DNA from: Acidobacteriota bacterium
GTDB lineage: Bacteria; Acidobacteriota; Thermoanaerobaculia; Thermoanaerobaculales; Sulfomarinibacteraceae
Assembly: GCA_030637805.1 (NCBI GenBank)
Contig: DAOWFV010000153.1
Location: 1-11,556 of the forward strand
DNA: 11,556 nucleotides
Direction: 5' to 3'
Part shown: piece by piece, positions 1-6,700 of the stretch
Numbering within the stretch: the stretch's first letter is position 1
Layout of the letters: each line of letters begins with the position of its first letter
The notes under the pieces: generated by a model
Seen by the model: only the letters and a program-made list of their open reading frames with translations
What the model was told of the DNA's origin: nothing
Databases searched by the model: none
Made by a program: the position numbers and the translations under genes

Positions 1-1
1 C

Positions 2-799
2 CTCGGCTTCGTCAGCCACTCCCCGCGGGCCCAGGAGTACCAGCGGATGGTGGAATCAATTTCCGACTCCCTCCGCTTCATGGAGACCCTGGCCGGGATC
101 CAGGCCGGCGAGATCAGCCGGGTAGACTTCTTCACCAGCCACGAGGGGCTGCTCCTGCCGTATGAGCAGGCGCAGACGAGACAGGTGCCCCGCCGCGACG
201 GCTGGTACAACCTCGGAACCCACTTCCCGTGGCTCGGCCTGCGCACGGGGGAGGTGGAAGGCGCCCACGTCGAGTATTTCCGCGGCATCCGGAACCCCAT
301 GGGTATCAAGGTCGGTCCCTCGGCCAACCGTGAATGGCTGCTAGAGCTTCTCGAAATCCTCGACCCCGAGCACGAGCCGGGCCGACTGACGGTGATCCAT
401 CGCCTGGGCCACGACAAGGTCGCAGATTGCCTGCCGCCGCTTTTGGAGGCGGTGCAACGCACAGGTCGATCCGTGCTGTGGTGCTGCGATCCAATGCACG
501 GCAACACCGAGACCACAGAGACCGGCTTCAAGACCAGACGGTTCGAGAACATCCTCTCCGAGCTCGAGCAGAGCTTCGATATCCACGCCGAGCTTGGTTC
601 CTATCAGGGCGGGGTCCACTTCGAGCTCTCGGGCGACAACGTCACCGAGTGCATCGGCGGCGCCCGCGGCCTGTCCGAGGTGGACCTGGAACGGGCCTAC
701 GAGTCCCGGGTCGACCCGAGGCTGAACTACGAGCAGTCGTTGGAGATGGCGCTGCTCATCGCGCACCGGATGGCGAAGATGAATGGACGAACGGTTTAG
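2..799 (+). CDS. Class II 3-deoxy-D-arabino-heptulosonate 7-phosphate (DAHP) synthase, 3' part
   Basis: This enzyme condenses phosphoenolpyruvate with erythrose 4-phosphate, the first step of the shikimate pathway in the cytoplasm. The reading frame is already open at base 2, so the gene is cut at its 5' end and the first ATG at 47 is internal. About 265 of roughly 450 residues are present. Class II hallmarks appear in order: VDFFTSHEGLLLPYE, the EGAHVEYFRGIRNPMGIKVGP core, CDPMHGNTE, GGVHFELSGDNVTECIGG and VDPRLNYEQSLE. By family knowledge, the His of DPMHGN, the Glu of HFELSG and the Asp of DPRLN are metal ligands; all three are present. The last block normally reads CDPRLN, and here the Cys is Val. 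The family's usual TRMGAGK-like segment reads HRLGHDK. The gene ends in TAG at 797-799, followed by a palindrome and a long inverted repeat. Assignment is firm; isozyme naming is not possible. Confidence 0.95.
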   Translation, partial: LGFVSHSPRAQEYQRMVESISDSLRFMETLAGIQAGEISRVDFFTSHEGLLLPYEQAQTRQVPRRDGWYNLGTHFPWLGLRTGEVEGAHVEYFRGIRNPMGIKVGPSANREWLLELLEILDPEHEPGRLTVIHRLGHDKVADCLPPLLEAVQRTGRSVLWCCDPMHGNTETTETGFKTRRFENILSELEQSFDIHAELGSYQGGVHFELSGDNVTECIGGARGLSEVDLERAYESRVDPRLNYEQSLEMALLIAHRMAKMNGRTV

Positions 800-808
800 G
801 ATCCAGGG

Positions 809-822
809 TTCGAATATTCGAA
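809..822. repeat. Perfect 14-bp palindrome downstream of DAHP synthase
   Basis: TTCGAATATTCGAA is its own reverse complement. It lies 10 bases after the DAHP synthase stop and just before a 27-bp inverted repeat. It is AT-rich compared with its surroundings. It could be a protein-binding site or simply part of the degenerate repeat tract that follows; nothing in the sequence decides this. Confidence 0.6.
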
Positions 823-824
823 TT

Positions 825-906
825 CTCAATTCTCGACCTTCAATCCTCAGTCTCTCATTCGCAGCAAGCACCGTAGTCAACTGAGGATTGAAGGTCGAGA
901 ATTGAG
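825..906. repeat. Long inverted repeat with 27-bp perfect arms
   Basis: The left arm 825-851 and the right arm 880-906 are exact reverse complements, separated by 28 bases. Both arms are built from degenerate 7-base units (left ATTCTCA, ATTCTCG, ACCTTCA, ATCCTCA; right ACTGAGG, ATTGAAG, GTCGAGA, ATTGAGG), and the heptad phase continues to about 920 (GTTGAGG, ATTGCGA). A transcript of either strand would form a long stem-loop between DAHP synthase and the peptidase gene. No T-run follows the stem, so it is not a classical intrinsic terminator. It may protect or end the upstream mRNA. Confidence 0.9.
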
Positions 907-974
907 GGTTGAGGATTGCGAGATCTCCTCCTCCTTGACGAATGGGCTACACTCTCTCGGTTTGAAAAAAGGCT

Positions 975-980
975 GGAGGG
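975..980 (+). promoter_or_regulatory. Ribosome binding site that fixes the start of the M28 peptidase
   Basis: GGAGGG lies 5 bases before the ATG at 986. An earlier in-frame ATG at 902 sits inside the right arm of the inverted repeat, has no comparable site, and would put a polar extension ahead of the signal peptide. The 986 start is therefore preferred. Confidence 0.75.
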
Positions 981-985
981 TCGCC

Positions 986-2569
986 ATGCGCCGTTTGATT
1001 TCGTTGGTCTTCTCCCTGACCGTCACTCTTCCTTTCCTATACGCCGAGGAACCTGTGGACCTCGACGCGGTGACCAGGATCCGCAACGAGGGCTTCCGCC
1101 ATTCCCAGGTCATGGATCTCGCATGGCACATTACTGAGGCGATCGGACCGCGTCTGACCGGCTCGCCGCAGTCGTTGCAGGCCCACGAGTGGACGAAGAC
1201 AACCTTCGAGGAATGGGGTCTCGAGGCCTGGCTCGAGGACTACGAATTCGGTCGCGGTTGGGTAGTGGAGCGTGCACAGGTGCGTATGCTGAGTCCCTAC
1301 GTGCAGCCGCTCAAAGCCTTGCCTGAGGCCTGGACGACCGGGACCGTTGGCCCGGTTCAGGGGCCCGTCGTCCGTGCGAATCTCGAATCTGAGGAGGATC
1401 TCGAGGAGTGGAGCGGCAAGCTTCAGGGCGCGATCGTTCTTCTTGACGACGCTGAGGAACCGGAGCAGGTGGATGCCGTTCTTTTCGAGCGCTGGGACGA
1501 AGAAGGACTCGAGGAGCTCAGCCAGTATGACATCCCGGGCGACCGCCGCGGCGAGTGGCGTCAGCGCATGCTCAAGCGGTTCAAGTTCTGGGAGAAGCTG
1601 GCCGCATATCTCGAAGAGGAAGGCGTGTTGGCAACCATCGAACCCAGCTCGCGGGACAACGGGTTGGTTCGGGTGACAGGGAAAAGGTCCAACAAGGACG
1701 GTGACAGACCACTCGGAGTGCCTGCCCTGTTGATGACCACCGAACACTACAACCGGCTGGTGCGGCTGCTCGACAAGGGGCTCGAGCCCGAGCTCGAGAT
1801 CGACGTGGCGGTGCGCTGGTTCGAAGAGGACGGGAAGGGATACAACACCATCGCCGACCTGGAGGGATCGGATCTCGCCGACCAGATTGTCATGGTGGGT
1901 GGCCACCTCGACTCCTGGCACACCGGCACCGGCGCCACCGACAACGGCGGCAACTGCGCCGTGGTGATGGAGGCGCTGCGGATCCTCAAGGACGCTGGGC
2001 TGCAACCCCGGCGGACCATCCGTGCTGCTCTGTGGAGTGGTGAGGAGCAGGGATACATGGGCTCGAGAGACTACGTCAAGCGTCATCTCGCCACCCGACC
2101 CGAGACCACCGACCCGGAGCAACTCGCCCTGCCGACGTTTGCGCGGGAGCAAACCTGGCCCATCGAGCCGCTGCCCGGGCACTCAGCGATCTCGGCCTAC
2201 TTCAACATCGACAACGGCGGCGGGCAAATCCGGGGCATCTATGCCCAGGAGAATGCCGCGGTCGTTCCTATCTTCGAGGCCTGGTTAGAGCCCTTCGACG
2301 ACCTCGGCGCGGACAACGTCACCATGGAAAACACGAGTGGTACGGACCACCAACCATTTGGCTGGGTTGGAGTCCCGGGCTTCCAGTTCATCCAAGACGA
2401 GATGGACTACATGGGTCGCACCCACCACACGAACGTTGATACCTACGATCACCTCAATCCCGACGATCTCAAGAAATCGGCGGTGATCCTGGCCTCGTTC
2501 ATCTGGCACGCCGCCAACCGCGACGAGCTCATGCCGAGAAAGCCCATGCCCGAGGAGCCGAAGGATTAG
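986..2569 (+). CDS. Exported M28-family zinc metallopeptidase, carboxypeptidase Q-like
   Basis: This is a 527-residue predicted exopeptidase that removes residues from peptides outside the cytoplasm, using two zinc ions. Residues 1-20 form a signal peptide (MRRLISLVFSLTVTLPFLYA, then EEP). A PA-like region with an inserted charged segment spans about 110-260. The catalytic domain follows with the full M28 metal set: His307 and Asp309 (GGHLDSW), Asp319 (ATDNGG, bridging), Glu353-Glu354 (SGEEQG, base and ligand), Asp409 (FNIDNGGG) and His481 (HHTNVDT). The spacing and the wording around GGHLDSW and LWSGEEQG resemble animal carboxypeptidase Q (plasma glutamate carboxypeptidase). Substrate preference cannot be read from the sequence. 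The gene stands alone between two repeat islands. Its stop codon TAG is the end of GGATTAG, a near-match to the 7-base repeat unit that starts there, so the repeat may have set the C-terminus. Confidence 0.92.
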   Translation: MRRLISLVFSLTVTLPFLYAEEPVDLDAVTRIRNEGFRHSQVMDLAWHITEAIGPRLTGSPQSLQAHEWTKTTFEEWGLEAWLEDYEFGRGWVVERAQVRMLSPYVQPLKALPEAWTTGTVGPVQGPVVRANLESEEDLEEWSGKLQGAIVLLDDAEEPEQVDAVLFERWDEEGLEELSQYDIPGDRRGEWRQRMLKRFKFWEKLAAYLEEEGVLATIEPSSRDNGLVRVTGKRSNKDGDRPLGVPALLMTTEHYNRLVRLLDKGLEPELEIDVAVRWFEEDGKGYNTIADLEGSDLADQIVMVGGHLDSWHTGTGATDNGGNCAVVMEALRILKDAGLQPRRTIRAALWSGEEQGYMGSRDYVKRHLATRPETTDPEQLALPTFAREQTWPIEPLPGHSAISAYFNIDNGGGQIRGIYAQENAAVVPIFEAWLEPFDDLGADNVTMENTSGTDHQPFGWVGVPGFQFIQDEMDYMGRTHHTNVDTYDHLNPDDLKKSAVILASFIWHAANRDELMPRKPMPEEPKD

Positions 2570-2597
2570 GAATTTGGAATTAGGAATTAGGAATTTA
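2563..2597. repeat. Heptanucleotide tandem array (GAATTAG type) overlapping the peptidase stop codon
   Basis: Five consecutive 7-base units read GGATTAG, GAATTTG, GAATTAG, GAATTAG, GAATTTA. The first unit overlaps the last codons and the TAG stop (2567-2569) of the M28 peptidase. This array is the left edge of a roughly 170-base island that fills the convergent gap up to the DUF4097 stop codon. Confidence 0.9.
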
Positions 2598-2691
2598 CGA
2601 CGCGGGGAGGCGGTCAGGTGGCTTGGGGCCTATCGCCCGCGCCTGGGCGCCATTTCCGCCCCCAAACGCGGGTTGAAGGCCCCAGGGGCCT
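2598..2691. repeat. GC-rich hairpin-forming core of the convergent intergenic island
   Basis: Positions 2598-2621 match 6768-6791 at 20 of 24 bases, all four differences being A/G, so this core belongs to a dispersed family. Further in, 2622-2631 (CTTGGGGCCT) pairs with 2677-2686 over ten positions with one G-T pair, enclosing smaller stems such as CGCCC (2634-2638) with GGGCG (2645-2649). It lies between two convergent genes, so the structure might act as a two-way transcription stop, but there is no T-run. Confidence 0.6.
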
Positions 2692-2711
2692 CGATCGGTC
2701 CACGCGCCGAT

Positions 2712-2731
2712 AAATTCGAAATTCGAAATTC
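2712..2731. repeat. Heptanucleotide array (AAATTCG type), inverted relative to the left edge array
   Basis: AAATTCG, AAATTCG, AAATTC. On the minus strand this reads as GAATTTC units, close to the GAATTAG/GAATTTG units at 2570-2597, so the island has inverted heptad edges. The DUF4097 stop codon begins at 2737 on the minus strand, only a few bases away. Confidence 0.85.
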
Positions 2732-2734
2732 TGT

Positions 2735-3655
2735 CTACTCCGCGATCAACCGCACCCCACCCGACGACGTATCGACCACCACGTTGACCGCGCCTGCTCC
2801 ACCGCTCAGCTTCAGATGACTCTTCTGCAAGGTGCCGGGGAAGTCGGTGCGGATGCCGCCCGAGCTCGTGTCGGCCGAGCCCGAGAGCACGGTGCCGGCC
2901 GGAAAGCGCAAGGTGACGCTGCCGGAGCTGGCATCTGCGCGCACCTTGGCGTCGGCGGGGATGGCGTCCCACTGGGCGGTGATGCTCCCCGAGGAGGCGT
3001 CGAAGCCGGCGTTGCCGAGGAGTCCGGTGAGGCTGATGCTGCCCGACGAGGTGTCGACCTTGGCCGTTCGGGCGCCGCCCTGCAGGCGGACGCTGCCCGA
3101 GGAGGTATCGGCTGTGAAGGCATCGAGAGGCCGATCCAACTCGGCGCGTACCGAGCCCGACGATGTGTCACTGTGCAGCTCGCGCATCGCCCCCCGTACG
3201 GTCAGGCTCCCCGAGGAGGCGTCGAAGCTCACCTTGGCGTCGCCGAAGTCGCCCGTGATCTCGGCGCTGCCGGAGGAGGAGTCCACCACGAGGTCCATTC
3301 CGGGAGGCATCTGGACCTTGACGAGGCCCTTGGCCGAGACTGGCTTCCAACGGAAACCGTTCTTGCGGGTGGAGCGGATGATGAGCTTGTTCCCCTCCTC
3401 GAGGAACTTCGGCTGCAGCTCGTTGAGGGCCTTTTCCGAGCCGCTGCCGTCTCCCTTGACCTCGATGTCCACCGTGACGTCGACGGTGTCTCCCGGCCTG
3501 GCGACGACCTCGACCTTGTGGAACGAGACGTCCACGATGACCTTGGCGCCGGGTCGCACGGGGAAGCTGTGCTCCTGATGGAGCTCGATGCCGGCATGGC
3601 CGGCGGCGGCGATGCACAGAACTGTTACTGCGATCAGGGATACACGGGTGCGCAT
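2735..3655 (-). CDS. Exported DUF4097-type repeat protein (putative beta-solenoid)
   Basis: A 306-residue exported protein of unknown activity. Residues 1-21 are a signal peptide (MRTRVSLIAVTVLCIAAAGHA). A beta-rich N-terminal part (about 25-120) is followed by regularly spaced rungs, each with a D-[TAS]-SSG-[SG] motif, with the Asp at 125, 145, 163, 183, 201, 219, 241, 262 and 295. A degenerate rung (KLSGGAGAVNV, about 282-292) fills the one long interval. Spacing of 18-22 residues fits a DUF4097/DUF4098-type parallel beta-helix, found in bacterial envelope and putative adhesin proteins. GGAGG at 3667-3663 lies 7 bases before the ATG at 3655; an in-frame start 18 codons upstream (3709) would bury the signal peptide. 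The gene follows the lipoprotein gene by 122 bases on the same strand, suggesting a shared envelope role, but no partner or ligand can be named. Confidence 0.87.
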   Translation of the reverse strand: MRTRVSLIAVTVLCIAAAGHAGIELHQEHSFPVRPGAKVIVDVSFHKVEVVARPGDTVDVTVDIEVKGDGSGSEKALNELQPKFLEEGNKLIIRSTRKNGFRWKPVSAKGLVKVQMPPGMDLVVDSSSGSAEITGDFGDAKVSFDASSGSLTVRGAMRELHSDTSSGSVRAELDRPLDAFTADTSSGSVRLQGGARTAKVDTSSGSISLTGLLGNAGFDASSGSITAQWDAIPADAKVRADASSGSVTLRFPAGTVLSGSADTSSGGIRTDFPGTLQKSHLKLSGGAGAVNVVVDTSSGGVRLIAE

Positions 3656-3662
3656 GATCCAA

Positions 3663-3667
3663 CCTCC
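3663..3667 (-). promoter_or_regulatory. Ribosome binding site of the DUF4097 gene
   Basis: GGAGG on the minus strand, 7 bases before the ATG at 3655. It supports that start over the upstream in-frame start at 3709. Confidence 0.7.
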
Positions 3668-3777
3668 ACTTTCATCGATCGAGAAGAGTAACGGAAAACC
3701 GGGCCGCATGGTTCTGCCACCCGTTCACGGTGGTGGGCGACAGTGCTGTGCAGCAGAAGACTCATGAGTAATGTGGG

Positions 3778-4269
3778 TCAGTCCAGGCGGAAGGAAAACG
3801 AGCCGCCGTCCTCGTTGGTGACCTTTACCTTGATAGACGATCGGATGGCCTCGTCCAGGGTGGTCTTGCGGCCAAGGAGGCACTCGGCCACCGCCCACGG
3901 CATGGTGGCCTCGATCTTCCCGGATCCCGAACCGCTGATCTCGAGGTGGAGCTTGCCTCCCCGTCGTCGGGCAGCGACCGTGGTGTCCTCGTCACGGTAG
4001 GCGGCGTTCGAGCGCGGCCCCTTCTTGTCGAGGGTCTGCAGCATGGTCTCGACCTCGGGTTCGAGCTCGCCCTTGCAGTCGAGGTCGGAGCCGATGAGCT
4101 CCTCCATGATTCCCCGCGCGACAGCGGAGGAGATGGCGACCGTGAGGTTCTTGTCGTCGTCATAATCGACCACGAGATCGGGCTGTTGCTTCGAGCTCGT
4201 GCAAGCCACTGCAAGCACGAGACCGGCAACCGCCGTGAGGAGTCGTTGTGAACGGGTCGTCGAGGTCAT
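3778..4269 (-). CDS. Small predicted lipoprotein of unknown function
   Basis: I do not recognise this 163-residue protein. A basic N-terminus (MTSTTRSQR), a hydrophobic stretch and a lipobox-like LAVAC place a lipidated Cys at residue 23, so it is probably anchored in the cell envelope. The mature part has an acidic patch (DYDDDK, 35-40), a likely helix (about 44-60), two further Cys (65 and 130) that could form a disulfide, a glycine/serine stretch (SGSGSG, 112-117) and strand-like alternation near the C-terminus (SIKVKV, SFSFRL). GGGAGG at 4281-4276 lies 6 bases before the ATG at 4269; a longer in-frame start at 4311 lacks this and would precede the signal. It sits 81 bases after pyruvate kinase and 122 bases before the DUF4097 gene, and most plausibly works with the latter. 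The lipobox is slightly off consensus (Ala at -3, Val at -2). Confidence 0.75.
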   Translation of the reverse strand: MTSTTRSQRLLTAVAGLVLAVACTSSKQQPDLVVDYDDDKNLTVAISSAVARGIMEELIGSDLDCKGELEPEVETMLQTLDKKGPRSNAAYRDEDTTVAARRRGGKLHLEISGSGSGKIEATMPWAVAECLLGRKTTLDEAIRSSIKVKVTNEDGGSFSFRLD

Positions 4270-4275
4270 CCAATT

Positions 4276-4281
4276 CCTCCC
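4276..4281 (-). promoter_or_regulatory. Ribosome binding site of the lipoprotein gene
   Basis: GGGAGG on the minus strand, 6 bases before the ATG at 4269. It decides against the upstream in-frame ATG at 4311. Confidence 0.7.
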
Positions 4282-4325
4282 AATCATCAGAGGAAACGCG
4301 ATGCAGATCAAAAAGGTTCGCGTCA

Positions 4326-4348
4326 GCAGCTCCGGTGGCCGGAACTGC
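4326..4348 (-). terminator. Possible terminator hairpin after pyruvate kinase
   Basis: In minus-strand RNA, bases 4348-4339 pair with 4335-4326 over ten positions including one G-U, with a three-base loop (CCA). The stem begins 2 bases after the pyruvate kinase stop. The nearest U-run (five U, 4314-4310) is 11 bases past the stem, further than in a standard intrinsic terminator. It may therefore end transcription only partly, or act as a 3' stabilising hairpin between pyruvate kinase and the lipoprotein gene. Confidence 0.45.
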
Positions 4349-4350
4349 GG

Positions 4351-5769
4351 CTAACCGATCTCCAACACCCGCAGCAGATTGGTGCTGCCCGAGACTCCGA
4401 GGGGCAATCCAGCGGTGATCACCACCCGACTGCCGGAAGCGTCGAGGCCGCGGGCGGCGAGGGCGTCGCTCACCATCTCCTTCAAGCCGGCGGCGTCGGA
4501 CGCCTGCTCGGAAACGGCGGGGAAAACCCCCGACGAAAGACTGAGCTGACGGGCCACCGCGGCCGAGGGGGTGAGACCGAGGACCGGTGCGGCGGGGCGA
4601 AGGCGCGCGACCAATCGCGCGGTGCTCCCGGAAGCCGTGGTGGTGACGATGGCGGCAGCGCCGATCGCCTCCGCGAGCTCGCAGGCGGCCCGGCTGATCG
4701 CGCCGGTGAGCTCGGGCACGCAGGGCGAGAGCGAATCCTCCAGCATCGTCTGGTGGTCGAGGTAGGGTTCGGCCTCGAGCGCCACCCGGTCGAGGACCCG
4801 CACCGCTTCGGTCGGGAAGTTTCCGACGGCGGTCTCCTCGGAGAGCATGACCGCGTCCGTGCCGTCGAGAACTGCATTGGCCACGTCCGAGGCCTCGGCC
4901 CGCAGCGGGCGCGGGCTGTCCACCATCGAGCGCAGCATCTGGGTAGCGGTGATCACCGGGCGGCCGGCGCGGCGGGCGGCGGCGATGATCTTCTTCTGCA
5001 CCATCGGCACCGTCTCCGGGGGCATCTCCACTCCGAGGTCCCCGCGCGCGACCATCACCCCGTCGACGACCTCCAGGATCGGAAGCAGCCGATCGACAGC
5101 CTGAGGTTTCTCGATCTTCGCGATGAGCAGAGGCGGGTGATCCTGGCTCGCCAGGCGGGTTCGCACTGGTTCCAGATCACGCTCGTGGCGCACGAAGGAG
5201 AGGGCGACGAAGTCCACTCCCTCCTCGAGACCTACCTCGAGATCGGCGCGGTCCTTGTCTGTGAAAGCGGCCACCCGCAGGTTTGCCTGCGGGAGGTTGA
5301 CGCCCTTGCGCGAGCTCAGGGGGCCGCCGTTGACGACCTGACACACCAGCCGATCGGCCTCGACCCGGCTCACCTCGAGCTCGACCAGACCGTCGGCGAG
5401 GAGGATGGACTCCCCCGCGGCGACGTCCTCGAGAAGGTAGGGATAACTGACCGGGAGGATCCCGGCCTCGGCTGTTCCCTCGGGAGCGAGACCTACCGTC
5501 CCGCCGGTTTCGAGCACGATTCCCTCGGCCGGCAGCTCGCCGAGGCGGATCTTCGGTCCGGCGAGGTCCTGCAGAATTCCGATATCGCGGCCGACTCGCT
5601 CCAACACCTCGCGGATTCTTCGAATGGTGGCGCGGTGGGTTTCGCGATCGCCGTGGGAGAAGTTCAGCCGTACCACGTCCATCCCCGCCTCCATCAGCTC
5701 GGCGATACCTTCAGCCGAATCTGTGGCGGGGCCGAGAGTGCACACGATCTTGGTCTTGCGGCGGGTCAT
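4351..5769 (-). CDS. pyk: Pyruvate kinase
   Basis: Catalyses the last step of glycolysis, phosphoenolpyruvate plus ADP to pyruvate plus ATP, in the cytoplasm. At 472 residues it matches the bacterial family. The N-terminus KIVCTLGPAT leads to the active-site Arg34, Asn36 and Ser38 (RLNFSHG). The lid (B) domain starts after LQDLAGPKIRLG (66-77) and ends near LSSRKGVNLP (151-160). The catalytic segment has Lys218 and Glu220 (IAKIEKP) and Asp244 (VARGDLGVE). The C-terminal effector domain has TTTASGSTARLVARLRP and closes with GLPLGVSGSTNLLRV, the usual phosphate-effector loop region. GGAGG (5778-5774) lies 4 bases before the chosen ATG at 5769. An upstream in-frame ATG at 5796 overlaps the phosphodiesterase stop as ATGA and would add nine residues (MSYDNPGGA). 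It lacks its own ribosome site, and the family normally starts just before RRTKIVCT. The tight junction suggests co-transcription with the upstream gene. Confidence 0.97.
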   Translation of the reverse strand: MTRRKTKIVCTLGPATDSAEGIAELMEAGMDVVRLNFSHGDRETHRATIRRIREVLERVGRDIGILQDLAGPKIRLGELPAEGIVLETGGTVGLAPEGTAEAGILPVSYPYLLEDVAAGESILLADGLVELEVSRVEADRLVCQVVNGGPLSSRKGVNLPQANLRVAAFTDKDRADLEVGLEEGVDFVALSFVRHERDLEPVRTRLASQDHPPLLIAKIEKPQAVDRLLPILEVVDGVMVARGDLGVEMPPETVPMVQKKIIAAARRAGRPVITATQMLRSMVDSPRPLRAEASDVANAVLDGTDAVMLSEETAVGNFPTEAVRVLDRVALEAEPYLDHQTMLEDSLSPCVPELTGAISRAACELAEAIGAAAIVTTTASGSTARLVARLRPAAPVLGLTPSAAVARQLSLSSGVFPAVSEQASDAAGLKEMVSDALAARGLDASGSRVVITAGLPLGVSGSTNLLRVLEIG

Positions 5770-5773
5770 GGCG

Positions 5774-5778
5774 CCTCC
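5774..5778 (-). promoter_or_regulatory. Ribosome binding site of pyruvate kinase
   Basis: GGAGG on the minus strand, 4 bases before the ATG at 5769. It favours this start over the ATGA-overlap start at 5796. Confidence 0.65.
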
Positions 5779-5792
5779 GGGGTTATCGTAAC

Positions 5793-6686
5793 TCATGGCA
5801 TCGCCGCTGCCGGCTGGAGAGTCGGGGCAGGTGCCGATTTCGGCGCTCCCTCGAGGATCTCGAGCATGCGGTCCGGGTAATTGGTGAAGATGGCGTCGAC
5901 ACCCATGTCGAGAAATCGCCGCATCTTTTTGGGTTTGTCGATCGTGTAGATCCCGACCGGAATCTCGTGCTCGTGGCAGCGCCGTAGCATCTTTTTCGTG
6001 AGACGACTGCCTCTGATATTGAAGGCGGAGGCGCCGAGGCCGGTCACGATCTCGACCGGGTCCATTCCGCGGTGGATCTTGGGGTTGTAGAGCACCGCGG
6101 TTCGAATCTCGGGCGCCGCCGAGCGCATCTCTTCGAGAGCTCGGGGAGAGATTGACGAAACAACGACCCGGTCGGCCATTCCCCTGGCCCGGATCGCCTT
6201 TGCCACCTTGGCGGCCAGACCGCGCTCCACCGCCTCCGATTTGATCTCGACGTTGAGCAGGATGCGCCCTTCGGCTTCGGCGAGGACCTCGTCGAGGGTC
6301 GGAATGCGCTCGCCGGCAAACTGAGGTGACAACCACGAGCCGGCATCGAGCTGCTTCAGCTCGGTGAGAGTGAAGCCGGCGACAAGGCCACGGCCGTCGG
6401 TCGTGCGCTGGACATCTTCGTCGTGGATTACAGCCACCTGATCGTCAGCGGTGACGGTGACGTCCACCTCCGCCATGTCGGCACCGATCGCGATCGCTTC
6501 GCGTACCGCCGCCAGCGTGTTCTCGGGCGCCCGACCCGAAAAGCCGCGATGGGCGATGACCCGGGCCCTGGAGTTCGGGCTCATGAAGGCCTCGATGGTG
6601 ACCGGACGCTCCCCGGCGAAGCAGATGCCCGCGGTGAACAGAACGAACCCGACGACTGCGGTGGTGATTCGTTGCATGGTGACCAT
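5793..6686 (-). CDS. Exported glycerophosphodiester phosphodiesterase
   Basis: Predicted to hydrolyse glycerophosphodiesters (deacylated phospholipid head groups) to an alcohol and glycerol 3-phosphate, outside the cytoplasmic membrane. The 297-residue protein has a signal peptide to about residue 24 (hydrophobic core AVVGFVLFTAGICFA). The GDPD TIM-barrel motifs follow: His46-Arg47 (IAHRG), Glu55-Asn56 (PENT), Glu73 and Asp75 (AEVDV), His88 (VIHDE), Glu147 and Lys149 (NVEIK), and a C-terminal AIFTNYPDRMLEIL typical of the family. The catalytic His pair and the acidic metal ligands are all present. The start is uncertain by three codons: ATG at 6686 or 6677, neither with a good ribosome site. 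The tail after about 278 is Ala/Pro-rich. Its TGA overlaps an in-frame ATG upstream of pyruvate kinase. Scavenged glycerol phosphate would enter glycolysis above pyruvate kinase, so the pairing makes metabolic sense, though this is inference. Confidence 0.94.
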   Translation of the reverse strand: MVTMQRITTAVVGFVLFTAGICFAGERPVTIEAFMSPNSRARVIAHRGFSGRAPENTLAAVREAIAIGADMAEVDVTVTADDQVAVIHDEDVQRTTDGRGLVAGFTLTELKQLDAGSWLSPQFAGERIPTLDEVLAEAEGRILLNVEIKSEAVERGLAAKVAKAIRARGMADRVVVSSISPRALEEMRSAAPEIRTAVLYNPKIHRGMDPVEIVTGLGASAFNIRGSRLTKKMLRRCHEHEIPVGIYTIDKPKKMRRFLDMGVDAIFTNYPDRMLEILEGAPKSAPAPTLQPAAAMP

Positions 6687-6700
6687 TGTAAGTCCGATAT

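Noticed and set aside
807..818. GGTTCGAAT, like a tRNA T-loop (also at 6099-6107)
   Set aside because: No acceptor stem, D-arm or anticodon arm surrounds either site; one is in a repeat tract and the other inside the phosphodiesterase gene.
935..954. TTGACG and TACACT upstream of the M28 peptidase as a promoter
   Set aside because: The two boxes are only 8 bases apart, too close for a sigma70-type promoter, and neither has a good partner at 16-18 bases.
2574..2819. Plus-strand frame of 81 residues in the convergent gap
   Set aside because: It starts in the GAATTAG array, crosses the AAATTCG array and ends inside the antisense of the DUF4097 gene; no ribosome site or family resemblance.
3717..3733. 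CCACC/GGTGG stem between the lipoprotein and DUF4097 genes as a terminator
   Set aside because: A 5-bp stem with a 7-base loop and no T-run is too weak to support a call.
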